A stretch of DNA of 48,015 bases from JAHJRJ01 sp037443685 (lineage in GTDB: Bacteria; Bacteroidota; Ignavibacteria; UBA10030; BY39): the NCBI GenBank assembly GCA_037443685.1, contig JBBINX010000008.1, positions 1 through 48,015 of the forward strand, written 5' to 3'. Under the pieces are notes generated by a model. It did no database searches. It was not told the origin of the DNA and saw only the letters and a program-made list of their open reading frames with translations. Within the stretch, counting starts at the first letter, position 1; every line of letters begins with the position of its first letter. Made by a program: the position numbers and the translations under genes. Positions 25,820 to 34,994 of this stretch are shown here, piece by piece.

Positions 25820-25836
25820 TACAATGCACGTGCCAA
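25820..25836 (-). promoter_or_regulatory. Sigma-54-like (-24/-12) promoter of hsp20
   Basis: The minus strand reads TTGGCACGTGCATTGTA, against consensus TGGCACG-N4-TTGCA. The GG (25834-25833) and the -12 dinucleotide (25822-25821) have the required ten-base spacing, with GT in place of GC. Transcription would start near 25810, giving a leader of about 50 bases. A TGTC-T-GACA palindrome at 25932-25940, about 100 bases upstream, is suitably placed for an enhancer-binding activator. No such activator gene is in the window. Confidence 0.5.
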
Positions 25837-25931
25837 ACACAATTATTATAATTATAATTTCTGTAACACATTGATTTTATTATAATTAATAGCTCTTCCA
25901 ATAATCGCTGTATTATTTATTGAAATAATGA

Positions 25932-25940
25932 TGTCTGACA
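25932..25940. promoter_or_regulatory. Possible activator site (TGTCTGACA)
   Basis: A small TGTC-T-GACA inverted repeat about 100 bases upstream of the sigma-54-like element, where enhancer sites commonly lie. It is short and could be chance. Confidence 0.25.
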
Positions 25941-26059
25941 TAATGTCCAATATTATGATTTCCCTTCAGGTGTTCTCATACTTTTGTCAGCATTTTATGA
26001 CTATTATGGAAAGAGTTTTGACTTTAGAATTCTATTTTGTTATAATCTGTTTGAAAATA

Positions 26060-26860
26060 ATGATCAATGCTGAAGAAATACAAATCTATCTTACGACGAA
26101 GATGTTTGGAAAACGGATTTTTGCTTTTGAGGAGGTTGACTCAACTAACAGTTTTGCCAAATCGTTGAGAGATGAAGAAGCACTAAACGGCACACTGATA
26201 ATCGCCGAACATCAAACCAAGGGCAGGGGGCGTTTTAATCGTACTTGGGAAAGTGAACGAGAGAAAAATTTAACATTTACACTAATACTTTCACAATTGG
26301 AAAATATTTTTAATGTAACGGAACCACCTGTACATTTAGGAATGCTACCGTTGTACATAGCGGGGGCTGTTTCAAAATCAATCGAAAACATCACAGGTTT
26401 GTCTACAGAATGTAAGTGGCCCAACGATGTGTTAATAAACGATAAAAAAGTTATTGGCATATTAACCGAATCTTCGTTCTCAGAGAAAATACTTACGCGT
26501 ATAATTATTGGTATCGGTGTGAATGTCAACCAAGAGATTTTTTCGAATGGAATAAAAAACAACGCTGCTTCACTTAAAACACTTTTGGGAAAGTCCGTAA
26601 ATAGAATTAAATTGCTTGCAGATATGCTGCAAGCATTAGAAGAAATGTATTTTAAAATTTTAGAAAACCGTTACGACGAATTGATGCTTGAATGGAAATC
26701 GAGATGTAGTATATTCAACAAAAATATTTCTGTAAATCAATCCGGGAAAATAATAACCGGTATTGCTCTACGTCTTGATGAAGACGGTGGATTAATAATC
26801 GATTCAGACGGCAGTGAAATAAAAGTTTTAGCGGGCGACGTTACTATTATAAAACAATAA
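26060..26860 (+). CDS. birA: Biotin-[acetyl-CoA-carboxylase] ligase
   Basis: A 266-residue biotin protein ligase that activates biotin with ATP and attaches it to carboxylase lysines. The biotin/ATP loop GRGRFNRTWES starts at residue 55. TECKWPNDVLINDKKVIGIL and IIGIGVNVNQE follow in standard order, and a small C-terminal SH3-like domain ends the protein. There is no N-terminal DNA-binding domain, so it is a monofunctional ligase rather than a repressor. The open frame extends upstream to 25928, but those residues are hydrophobic and unconserved, so the start at 26060 is preferred. coaX follows 11 bases later. Confidence 0.93.
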   Translation: MINAEEIQIYLTTKMFGKRIFAFEEVDSTNSFAKSLRDEEALNGTLIIAEHQTKGRGRFNRTWESEREKNLTFTLILSQLENIFNVTEPPVHLGMLPLYIAGAVSKSIENITGLSTECKWPNDVLINDKKVIGILTESSFSEKILTRIIIGIGVNVNQEIFSNGIKNNAASLKTLLGKSVNRIKLLADMLQALEEMYFKILENRYDELMLEWKSRCSIFNKNISVNQSGKIITGIALRLDEDGGLIIDSDGSEIKVLAGDVTIIKQ

Positions 26861-26871
26861 TAAGGATTATT

Positions 26872-27636
26872 ATGTTATTAGCAATTGATATTGGAAACAC
26901 CCACACAGTAGTCGGTATATTCAATCAGGAAAAATTGATAGCACACTGGCGTTTATCAAGCACACTAACAAGAACAGAAGACGAGTTCTGGCTAATTATG
27001 AAATTGTTGGGTGAGCAAATAAATATTTCGACGAAAGCGTTCGATGGTGTTGTTATTTCATCAGTAGTTCCAAATTTAACTCATATTTTCAAAACGATGG
27101 CTGAAAAGTACATTCACGTTAAACCTATTATTGTTTCGGCGGAATTAAAACTCAGTATAAAGATAAAATACGATGACCCCAAAGCTGTGGGAGCTGATAG
27201 GATTTGCAATGCGGTAGCAGCATATAAAAAGTACGGCGGACCGGCAATCATCATTGACTTCGGAACTGCAACGACTTATGATGTCGTATCTAAGCGAGGA
27301 GTGTATCTCGGCGGAGTAATAGCTCCGGGTATCGAAACTGCGAGCGGTGAACTGCACCGCCGTGCGGCACGGCTTCCCAAAATTGAATTATACATTCCAA
27401 TAAACGTCATTGGTAAGAACACTGTTGAAAGTATGCAGTCGGGAATTATGTTTGGCGCTTTGGATGCTATGGAAGGCATGATTAAACGAATCAAAAAAAT
27501 TATTGGAGATAAAACAAAAGTTATTTCAACAGGTGGTTATTCAAAAATGATTTGCAAACAAAGCAAGCTCGTGGATTACTGTGAACCTTGGTTGGTTTTA
27601 GAAGGTACCAGAATCATTTACGAGAAAAATAAATAA
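26872..27636 (+). CDS. coaX: Type III pantothenate kinase
   Basis: A 254-residue CoaX that phosphorylates pantothenate, the first step of coenzyme A synthesis. It has the ASKHA-fold phosphate motif AIDIGNTHTVVGIF at the N-terminus, GADRICNAVAAY near residue 104, and the second phosphate motif IIDFGTATTYDVV, followed by GGVIAPGIETA. Length is normal. AAGGA lies upstream of the ATG. The birA-coaX pair is a common arrangement in many bacteria and fits cofactor metabolism. Confidence 0.96.
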   Translation: MLLAIDIGNTHTVVGIFNQEKLIAHWRLSSTLTRTEDEFWLIMKLLGEQINISTKAFDGVVISSVVPNLTHIFKTMAEKYIHVKPIIVSAELKLSIKIKYDDPKAVGADRICNAVAAYKKYGGPAIIIDFGTATTYDVVSKRGVYLGGVIAPGIETASGELHRRAARLPKIELYIPINVIGKNTVESMQSGIMFGALDAMEGMIKRIKKIIGDKTKVISTGGYSKMICKQSKLVDYCEPWLVLEGTRIIYEKNK

Positions 27637-27753
27637 TTCTAAAATTTAATGTTCTTAATTCGATATTCAATTTTATAAATAGTTTTATAATAATAGCTGT
27701 AATGAAATTTTATAAGAATATTAGCGGGCGTATTCCTGAATTGTCATTGTGTT

Positions 27754-27784
27754 CTTATCCCGAAGGATTTCGCATCGGGATAAG
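27754..27784. repeat. Palindromic element with 10-base stem
   Basis: CTTATCCCGA (27754-27763) and TCGGGATAAG (27775-27784) are perfectly complementary around an 11-base loop. It is preceded by GTCATTGTGTTC. It is not followed by a T-run. Shared core with 1278-1299 and 25269-25300. Confidence 0.55.
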
Positions 27785-27819
27785 CCAGCCCACCATTTTG
27801 CCGTAGCTAAATGCAGCAT

Positions 27820-28053
27820 TTAAGTTATTTTTCCAACCAATAGCGTAATATTGTCAAATTGTGCTTCTTTATTTATAAACATTTCAATATCTTTCAGAAT
27901 CAGAAGATGCAGGACTGCTGCGGAAAGATGTTGATTAATAGAAATTAAATCAATCAACCTGGCTTCACCATATTCTTTTTTCAAATAATTTCTCGATTCG
28001 GGCACACCGTCCGTAAACATCAAAAAGATCTCGCCTGGTAATGTCTTTCTTAT
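27820..28053 (-). pseudogene. C-terminal fragment of a SpoIIE/PP2C-type phosphatase
   Basis: Read from 28053, the minus strand encodes IRKTLPGEIFLMFTDGVPES, then the conserved EYGEARL and a final FDNITLLVGKIT. This matches the last 75 or so residues of SpoIIE-type serine phosphatases, including the metal-binding TDG and DNITLL. A stop codon (28056-28054) directly precedes it and the rest of the phosphatase domain is absent, so it is a remnant. It is joined, out of frame, to the kinase remnant upstream. Confidence 0.75.
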
Positions 28054-28054
28054 T

Positions 28055-28549
28055 TAGCTTTTGATGAGCTACATCGGTCAATATTTATATTTGGGAAAGC
28101 GAAGTTCCAATGCCGTCATGAAAATCGCGAGATATCCTCGACCTCTCTACCTCGATTGCTGCCATACGTCCAGAGATTACTCCTTTCAGAATATACCTAT
28201 TATTGATTTCAAACCGTCTTAGAAAGTAAGCAAAAACTAACAGTAACAACGAAATTAATAGCCAAAATTGCCACACCCTCCAAGATGGATACTCAATTTA
28301 TAGTTCGAAAATTTCAAGATTGCGCCAATTATTTTCGTTAGCAGGTCTTGCTCTGAGCTGAAATTGGTATTTTCCTGCCGGTATGTGTGACCACGTTGCC
28401 CTAGTGTTTATATCTATATTTTTCCAAATACTGTCGTAGCCAACTATTCTGTATTGATATATAGTTGAATCCTCCCTACAAATCACGGCCGGGTAAAATA
28501 ATGAAATAGATATGGTTAGAAATAATAATAAATAAATTGATCGGCTCAA
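28055..28549 (-). pseudogene. Decayed Y_Y_Y-domain sensor histidine kinase
   Basis: One reading frame contains a signal-like N-terminus (TTG start, LLLFLTISISLFYP), a Y_Y_Y domain (YQYRIVGYDSIW, then IPAGKYQFQLRAR), a membrane helix (WQFWLLISLLLLVFAYFL) and a HisKA_3 phospho-acceptor segment (SRISRDFHDGIGTSLSQI). Two in-frame TAA codons interrupt it, at 28300-28298 and 28087-28085; after the second the kinase sequence resumes with ILTDVAHQKLN. The large periplasmic propeller usual before Y_Y_Y and the ATPase domain are gone. It is therefore a gene broken by nonsense changes and deletions. Confidence 0.75.
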
Positions 28550-28618
28550 TTGGCTTTCTTTTAATTATTGCTTTTAAATGAAGTCAGAATTTTGGGAAAA
28601 AACAAAAACTCCTACCCT

Positions 28619-28647
28619 AAAAAAACCGGGACTAAAGTATCTTTAGT
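28619..28647 (-). terminator. Intrinsic terminator of the nuo operon
   Basis: On the minus strand ACTAAAG-ATA-CTTTAGT forms a perfect 7-base stem, followed after CCCGG by seven T residues. It begins 26 bases after the nuoN stop. The stem is AT-rich and the T-run is slightly displaced, so strength is uncertain. Confidence 0.5.
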
Positions 28648-28672
28648 TAGAAATCTGAAATTTTAAAATTTA

Positions 28673-30178
28673 CTATAATCCTAACATCTTTACCGATGCT
28701 TGGGCTATTTCAACAATCGGACTGAAATATAAACCGAATATTATTGTGGGAATCACTAAAAGCAGTGTTACGATAATATGTTCAGATTGAAAAGTAATTG
28801 GTGAGGTATCTTTCTCAGGGTCTTTTAAAAACATATTCTTGAGAACTCGAGCATAGTAGTAAAGCGAGACGACACTATTCAGAACACCAATGAGCGCAAG
28901 TCCAAACCACTTTGCATTGATGAGCGCCGCGAATAGATACAGCTTACCAACAAACCCGGCAGTCGGCGGTAAACCGGTAAGCGCAATTAAAAAAATCGAA
29001 AGCGAGACAGCAATAAAAGGTGCACGATAACCTAAACCCTTATAGTAATCTATATCTTCACTACCGATTTTATTGGCAATCAGCATAACTGAATAGAATG
29101 CGCCCAAGTTCATAAAAAGATAGACAATGAAGTAAATCAATATCGCTGAGATACCCTCGTTGTTCAGTACTACAACGCCCATCAACATATATCCAGCATG
29201 AGCGATACTCGAATAAGCGAGCAGACGTTTTAAATTCTTTTGCCAGATCGCTATCAGATTACCGAGCGTCATCGTTAAAACGGATATAATAGCTATGATG
29301 TAAGTCCAATCGAATCCGGGTAATGTAGTGAAATGACCTTCTATCGAACGAGCCGCAGCATTAAAATAAGTTACAAAGAAATAGCGCATCATCATTGCAA
29401 AGCCGGCAGCTTTTGAGGCAACGGATAAGAACGCAGTAATTGTAATGGGTGAGCCTTCGTAAACATCCGGTGTCCAGAAGTGGAATGGCACCGCCGATAT
29501 TTTATAGCCAAAACCAACAATCATTAGCACGTTTGCAGCGATAAGAGCTAGCAGGTTAACTCCGCCTGTTGAAAGGGCTTCATTAATACCATAAATACTT
29601 AATGAGCCGGTTAATCCGTATATAATAGAGATACCGTAAAGCATCATTCCTGACGATAATGAGCCGTAAATTACATATTTTAAGGACGCTTCACTTGAAT
29701 CTGGAACTTCTTTTTTGTATCCTGAAAGTATATAGGAAGTCAGAGAGGATAATTCGAGAGCAAGATACATCATCAAAAGATTACTCGCACCAGTCATTAA
29801 AAGCATTCCCAAAGATAAAGCAATAAGAAGCGAATAAAATTCACCTAACTTTCGTTTTCCATTATTTAGTTCTTTGGATTGAAGCGAGAAGACGACCACG
29901 AACAACGCACTGAGTAAGATAAGAGCTTTAAAGAATATACTGAAAGAATCAACTGCATACATCCCGCTGAAAATAGATTGCGGAACACTATCAAGCTGCT
30001 GAATAACGAAATAACCTGCCACCAATAAACCGGCAATAACGAATCCACCGATAAAATTCGGCTTGTTCCTGAAAATTAATCCGCCGAATGCGGAGAGAAT
30101 GATTGTAGCACAGAATACAACAGTCAGTGTGATTTCAGGTTGGAATAATTTTAAGCTTTCTAATATTTGCTGAAGCAT
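28673..30178 (-). CDS. nuoN: NADH-quinone oxidoreductase subunit N
   Basis: A 501-residue antiporter-like membrane subunit of complex I with about 14 hydrophobic helices and the proton-channel core LMMYLALELSSLTSYIL and KISAVPFHFWTPDVYEGSP. The start at 30178 (MLQQILESL) is preferred over an upstream TTG-type extension that would overlap nuoM and is polar and basic. It is the last gene of the operon and is followed by a terminator-like hairpin. Confidence 0.95.
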   Translation of the reverse strand: MLQQILESLKLFQPEITLTVVFCATIILSAFGGLIFRNKPNFIGGFVIAGLLVAGYFVIQQLDSVPQSIFSGMYAVDSFSIFFKALILLSALFVVVFSLQSKELNNGKRKLGEFYSLLIALSLGMLLMTGASNLLMMYLALELSSLTSYILSGYKKEVPDSSEASLKYVIYGSLSSGMMLYGISIIYGLTGSLSIYGINEALSTGGVNLLALIAANVLMIVGFGYKISAVPFHFWTPDVYEGSPITITAFLSVASKAAGFAMMMRYFFVTYFNAAARSIEGHFTTLPGFDWTYIIAIISVLTMTLGNLIAIWQKNLKRLLAYSSIAHAGYMLMGVVVLNNEGISAILIYFIVYLFMNLGAFYSVMLIANKIGSEDIDYYKGLGYRAPFIAVSLSIFLIALTGLPPTAGFVGKLYLFAALINAKWFGLALIGVLNSVVSLYYYARVLKNMFLKDPEKDTSPITFQSEHIIVTLLLVIPTIIFGLYFSPIVEIAQASVKMLGL

Positions 30179-30209
30179 CGTAAACTTATTTTTTATTTTT
30201 TTTAATTTA

Positions 30210-31808
30210 TTATGGTGTTGGCATAGCCATACCCGCATTTGTGCTAACAAACTGCACAAGGTGATTAACAGATGAATTCATCAAGTCGATCATCGGACCG
30301 GGATAAATTCCTAAAAATATGACTATAATTGCTAACGGAACTAATGTGAATAATTCGCGACCGTTAATGTCGGGTAAATCTTTCCACTTATCTGGAAGTT
30401 TTCCTAAAAACAAACGCTGCAGCGTCCACAACATGTATGCTGCAGTTAAAACAATACCGAGTGTAGATGCAATCGTAATCCAACGGAATACTTGAAACGC
30501 ACCTAACAATGAGAATGCTTCACTGATAAAGCCGCTTAGTCCGGGTAACCCTAGAGCTGCAAAGAAAGCCACTGTCATCACTCCAGTATATTTAGGCATT
30601 ATATGGGCGAGACCTCCAAAGTCATTTAAGCCGCGTGTATGGGCACGGTCGTAAAGAACGCCGACAATCAAAAAGAGCATCGCTGTTATTGTTCCGTGGT
30701 TAAACATTTGCATAACTGCACCGGTAACACCCTGCGTATTCAGCGCAGCCATACCAAGAATTACAATTCCCATATGACTTATGCTCGAATAAGCAATTAA
30801 CTTTTTAAAATCAGTTTGCGCCATCGCCACAAGGGCTCCGTACACAATATTTATGAAGCCGAGTATCGCGAGAGGTATTGCAAAATAGACCATACCGTCG
30901 GGGAACATCGGATAAGAAACACGAAGCAGACCATAAGTACCCATCTTCAGCAACACGCCCGCTAAAATAACGCTGATGGCGGTTGGAGCTTCTACGTGCG
31001 CGTCGGGTAGCCATGTGTGGAAAGGGAATATAGGTACTTTGATTGCGAAACCGATGAACAAACCAACGTATGCGATATAACGCCACATCGTGTGTAAACC
31101 GTAGAGGAGCGAATTAGGTTCATAGTTTGCCGGATCCATCATCATAAGCATATTAAAGGTATGCACTTTTTCGCCGGTTGTTGTGTCAACATACGACACG
31201 CTGAAGTAAAGAGCTAACATCACCAGCAGCATCAACACACTTCCGAATAATGTATAGAGGAAAAACTTGATAGCCGCATATTCCCGTCTCGGTCCGCCCC
31301 AAATACCGATTAAGAAATACATCGGCAGAAGCATCACTTCCCAAAATACGTAGAAGAGGAAAAAGTCTAACGAAACGAACACGCCCATCATTCCTGTATC
31401 TAATAACAGAAGTAATGCAAAATATCCTTTGGGCGCTTTCTCTATGTTCCAAGATGCGAAAACTGCAATGAATGAAATAATAGCTGTAAGGAAAACCATG
31501 AGAACACTTATCCCGTCGATACCAAGGAAGTAATCGATATCTATTCTTCCAACCCAAGGTACGCTCTTAACGTCGATCCAATTAAATTTTTCTACAAATT
31601 GAAATCCTTCTATCGTATTTATGCCAGCCATACCTCTGTTAAAGAAATAAACAATAAATACGGCAACAATTACTTGAAGTCCGGTAAAAACAGCCGAAGT
31701 CCATTTTATGACGTTGCTATTTTTATTAGGAAAAATTAAAATTAAGACCATACCTACGATTGGTAGGAAAGTGATCCAGGTTAATACTCCTATGTTAAGA
31801 AATTCCAT
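30210..31808 (-). CDS. nuoM: NADH-quinone oxidoreductase subunit M
   Basis: A 532-residue proton-translocating membrane subunit of complex I. It contains the antiporter-family FYVFWEVMLLPMYFLIGIWG with its conserved Glu, FAIKVPIFPFHTWLPDAHVE, and AYSSISHMGIVILG. About 14 transmembrane helices are visible. It lies 34 bases after nuoL and 31 before nuoN. Length is as expected. Confidence 0.96.
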   Translation of the reverse strand: MEFLNIGVLTWITFLPIVGMVLILIFPNKNSNVIKWTSAVFTGLQVIVAVFIVYFFNRGMAGINTIEGFQFVEKFNWIDVKSVPWVGRIDIDYFLGIDGISVLMVFLTAIISFIAVFASWNIEKAPKGYFALLLLLDTGMMGVFVSLDFFLFYVFWEVMLLPMYFLIGIWGGPRREYAAIKFFLYTLFGSVLMLLVMLALYFSVSYVDTTTGEKVHTFNMLMMMDPANYEPNSLLYGLHTMWRYIAYVGLFIGFAIKVPIFPFHTWLPDAHVEAPTAISVILAGVLLKMGTYGLLRVSYPMFPDGMVYFAIPLAILGFINIVYGALVAMAQTDFKKLIAYSSISHMGIVILGMAALNTQGVTGAVMQMFNHGTITAMLFLIVGVLYDRAHTRGLNDFGGLAHIMPKYTGVMTVAFFAALGLPGLSGFISEAFSLLGAFQVFRWITIASTLGIVLTAAYMLWTLQRLFLGKLPDKWKDLPDINGRELFTLVPLAIIVIFLGIYPGPMIDLMNSSVNHLVQFVSTNAGMAMPTP

Positions 31809-31842
31809 TTACGTTACTCTTTATTGTTAATTGTTAATAAAC

Positions 31843-34113
31843 TCAAATTGATCTAAAAATGAAATAAAGAATCATAAATCCAAACAGCACGAATATTATA
31901 TAAGTTTGAACTCTGCCGGTTTGAATTTTTCTAAATACCAAGCCCAAAAATCCTGATGTATATGCTACTCCGTTAACAAGACCGTCAATGACGTATTTAT
32001 CGAAGCCGCCGGCACCGCTCCAAAATCCGAATAATGTCAAAGAGCCGGCTAAAAACCCGCACAGTATTGCACCGATGGAATTAATAAATCCTGCGGTTTG
32101 GGATAAAAGGGCTGAAGCCGAAAAATATCCCACAGTAACCGCTACGAACAGACTGACTATAAGATAAAAAGTGCTGCTTAATGTTCTGGTTTTCCATTGT
32201 TCCTTGTATCCTAAAGTCCCAGCAACTATCCAGCTTGCAATATTATTAATAAATCCATCTATAATAATATCATCGAACCATCTCAGAATTTTTATACCAG
32301 CATGTGTTCCACCGACAATCACACTGTTATATAAATCGTCGAAGTACCATTTATTCAGCAAGAATTTGTGAACTGGTCCAAAGCGGTTCGCAACAGTATC
32401 AGCGTTAATTTTCTTCCAGTAATAAGTTAAAAATGCTAATAAAATTCCAAGTCCTGCAACGATGAGCGATAAAGCCATTGCCGGATAATGAGCCTGATTA
32501 ACTGCTTCTCCTAAAGTTCCAATACTTGTCGCCTGTACTACGGCAGGCACAACCGATTCTGGACGAGGAAGAACTTTGTAAATCCACCCAGAAGTTGCAT
32601 CAATTGGGTTGAACGAATAGAATCCAAAAAATGAAAGAACTGCAAACATTACAAGAGGTATCGTCATCACTGCTGGAGACTCGTGGATATGACTGAATCG
32701 GGAAATATCTTTGTGTTTACCAAAAAAAGTTAGTATAACAAGGCGGAACATATAGAATGCAGTTAAACCAGCGACAAAAAATCCAATAATAGGAACGAAA
32801 TAATGACCGGTCAGTCCGCCAAAAGCCATAGTGCCAGCTAAAATCGAATCCTTACTTAAAAATCCGGAAGTCAATGGTACACCTGAAATTGCCAGAGTAT
32901 AAATGATGAAAGTCCAAAACGTGATAGGCATCTTTTTACGCAGACCGCCCATATTTCGAATATCTTGTGCGTCGGTTTCGTGGTCGTTTAAATGATGCAT
33001 CGCATGATGCATCGCGTAGATAACTGAACCGGAACCTAAGAACAATCCTGCCTTAAACATTGCGTGTGTAACAAGGTGGAAAAATCCAGCTGTATAAGCT
33101 CCAACACCAAGTCCCAATATCATGTAACCAAGCTGTGAAATAGTAGAATAAGCCAAAACTTTTTTGATATCGTTTTGTGTGATGGCAATTGTTGCGGCAA
33201 TGAATGCTGTAATAGCGCCTATATAAGCGATGAAGATTAGAGCATCGGCTGTAAACATTACGAATACGCGCGCGACCAAATAAACACCGGCGGCAACCAT
33301 AGTCGCTGCGTGGATCAATGCGCTCACAGGTGTCGGACCTTCCATCGCGTCGGGCAGCCACACGTGCAGCGGGAATTGAGCTGACTTACCAATTGCTCCA
33401 CAGAAGATAAGAATACCTGCTACTGTTAACCATGTTTCACTCCCCATCGGAATTGTACCAGAACTGATAGCGGCAAAAATAACATCGAACGAAAAGGTGC
33501 GAAAGGTTAAGAAAATTATCATCACTCCTGCAAACATACCTAAGTCTCCGACTCGATTTACGATGAAAGCTTTTATCGCAGCATCAGATGCGGTTTTCTT
33601 TTCGTACCAATGCCCGATTAGGAGATAAGAGCTTATACCGACTAATTCCCAACCGACATACATTGCAAAGAGGTTATTTGTGATGACGATAACCAGCATA
33701 GAGAAAGTAAAGAAACCGAGAAATGCAAAATAGCGCGAGTAGCGAATATCATCCTTCATATAACCGATAGAGAACAGATGGACTAAAGAGCTTACAATAG
33801 CTACCACAACCATCATAATCGTGGATAAGTTATCGATTATCAACCCGAGTGTGATATCGAGTGGACCGATGAACGGAACATTACCGAAACTAATCCATTT
33901 AAACGACAGTTGAATAACTTCATTCGGGAAGGAAACTAATTTTGTAACCATCACTACAAGCGACATCGCCAGCACGCTGAACAATAAAGTAGTTGCAATT
34001 GCATCGCCGCCGCGAGGTAGTCGTTTACCAAAAAATATTAAAAGTGTAAATGAAGCTAACGGTATTAGCAGTATCGCTATTGTTAATGTTATCAATAATT
34101 CTTGTGTCATCAT
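31843..34113 (-). CDS. nuoL: NADH-quinone oxidoreductase subunit L
   Basis: A 756-residue membrane subunit, longer than the 613-residue E. coli protein because of an extended C-terminal part. Conserved features are MYVGWELVGISSYLLIGHWY, GKSAQFPLHVWLPDAMEGPT, ALIHAATMVAAG and AYSTISQLGYMILGLG. The long lateral helix region in the C-terminus spans the membrane arm. Its ATG overlaps the stop of nuoK by four bases (ATGA), which indicates coupled translation. Confidence 0.96.
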   Translation of the reverse strand: MMTQELLITLTIAILLIPLASFTLLIFFGKRLPRGGDAIATTLLFSVLAMSLVVMVTKLVSFPNEVIQLSFKWISFGNVPFIGPLDITLGLIIDNLSTIMMVVVAIVSSLVHLFSIGYMKDDIRYSRYFAFLGFFTFSMLVIVITNNLFAMYVGWELVGISSYLLIGHWYEKKTASDAAIKAFIVNRVGDLGMFAGVMIIFLTFRTFSFDVIFAAISSGTIPMGSETWLTVAGILIFCGAIGKSAQFPLHVWLPDAMEGPTPVSALIHAATMVAAGVYLVARVFVMFTADALIFIAYIGAITAFIAATIAITQNDIKKVLAYSTISQLGYMILGLGVGAYTAGFFHLVTHAMFKAGLFLGSGSVIYAMHHAMHHLNDHETDAQDIRNMGGLRKKMPITFWTFIIYTLAISGVPLTSGFLSKDSILAGTMAFGGLTGHYFVPIIGFFVAGLTAFYMFRLVILTFFGKHKDISRFSHIHESPAVMTIPLVMFAVLSFFGFYSFNPIDATSGWIYKVLPRPESVVPAVVQATSIGTLGEAVNQAHYPAMALSLIVAGLGILLAFLTYYWKKINADTVANRFGPVHKFLLNKWYFDDLYNSVIVGGTHAGIKILRWFDDIIIDGFINNIASWIVAGTLGYKEQWKTRTLSSTFYLIVSLFVAVTVGYFSASALLSQTAGFINSIGAILCGFLAGSLTLFGFWSGAGGFDKYVIDGLVNGVAYTSGFLGLVFRKIQTGRVQTYIIFVLFGFMILYFIFRSI

Positions 34114-34421
34114 TCTTTCATCTTATTTATTTCATCGACATTAACAGTTTGGAAATTTTTGTAGATGTTCAGGACGATAGCTAAAGCGATTGCGACTTCG
34201 GCTGCAGCAAGTATGATAACAAATATCGCTGCCATCTGGCCATCTAAATTCATACCACCGTAACGTGAGAAAGCGATAAAATTAATATTTGCAGCGTTGA
34301 GGATTAGCTCGATTCCCATTAAAACGAGAATTGCGTTTTTCCGCGTAACCACACCGAAGATGCCGAGCGAGAATAAAATTCCGCTTATAACTAAATAATG
34401 TGTTAATCCTACTTGAAACAT
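34110..34421 (-). CDS. nuoK: NADH-quinone oxidoreductase subunit K
   Basis: A 103-residue subunit with three hydrophobic helices. The conserved membrane glutamates are Glu38 (VLMGIELILNAANINF) and Glu75 (ILAAAEVAIALA), both needed for proton pumping in the family. Its start shares one base with the nuoJ stop (TAATG). Length matches the family. Confidence 0.97.
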   Translation of the reverse strand: MFQVGLTHYLVISGILFSLGIFGVVTRKNAILVLMGIELILNAANINFIAFSRYGGMNLDGQMAAIFVIILAAAEVAIALAIVLNIYKNFQTVNVDEINKMKE

Positions 34422-34990
34422 TAGTGTGCCTTTTTAGTTTGTTCAGGTTCTTTTTTATGTTTAAAAAGCTCCGATTTTTCACGATAAGGCCCAAACTTTT
34501 CGGGGCGAGCAATGATTGCCGCACCGAGCAGCGCTACTAAGAGTATGACTGATGCTATTTCGAACGGCAAGACCCAGGTAGTCATAAAATTGTTGCCGAT
34601 TATTGTGGTTGTTGTATTGATATCGTGAGGCAAGTCCCCTGTTTTCCAATCAGTAATTGTAAAAATTCCTATTATCGTTCCCGCTATTGCTGCAACAATA
34701 ATAGAAGCTGGTAAAACTGAAAGCGTTCCTGTTTTAATTTCAACTCTAATCACTTTGTTAGTAAGCATAACGCCAAACAACATAAGAACCAGGATACCAC
34801 CCACATAAATCAGTAGTTGAGTTACTGCTAAAAAATCGGCGCTTAAAAGAACATAGAATCCAGCTATACCAAAAAAAGTGAACAATAGAGCGAAAGCTGA
34901 GTATATAATGTTACGTGAAAATACAACTATCGCAGCCGAAAGGACTACAACGATAGCGAAGAAATAAAATGTAATGTCTATCAAGCTCAT
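34421..34990 (-). CDS. nuoJ: NADH-quinone oxidoreductase subunit J
   Basis: A 189-residue membrane subunit with five hydrophobic helices and the family region SAFALLFTFFGIAGFYVLL followed by FLAVTQLLIYVGGILVLMLF. A charged C-terminal tail (KSELFKHKKEPEQTKKAH) is cytoplasmic. It lies 4 bases after nuoI and overlaps nuoK by one base. Confidence 0.95.
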   Translation of the reverse strand: MSLIDITFYFFAIVVVLSAAIVVFSRNIIYSAFALLFTFFGIAGFYVLLSADFLAVTQLLIYVGGILVLMLFGVMLTNKVIRVEIKTGTLSVLPASIIVAAIAGTIIGIFTITDWKTGDLPHDINTTTTIIGNNFMTTWVLPFEIASVILLVALLGAAIIARPEKFGPYREKSELFKHKKEPEQTKKAH

Positions 34991-34994
34991 ATCT

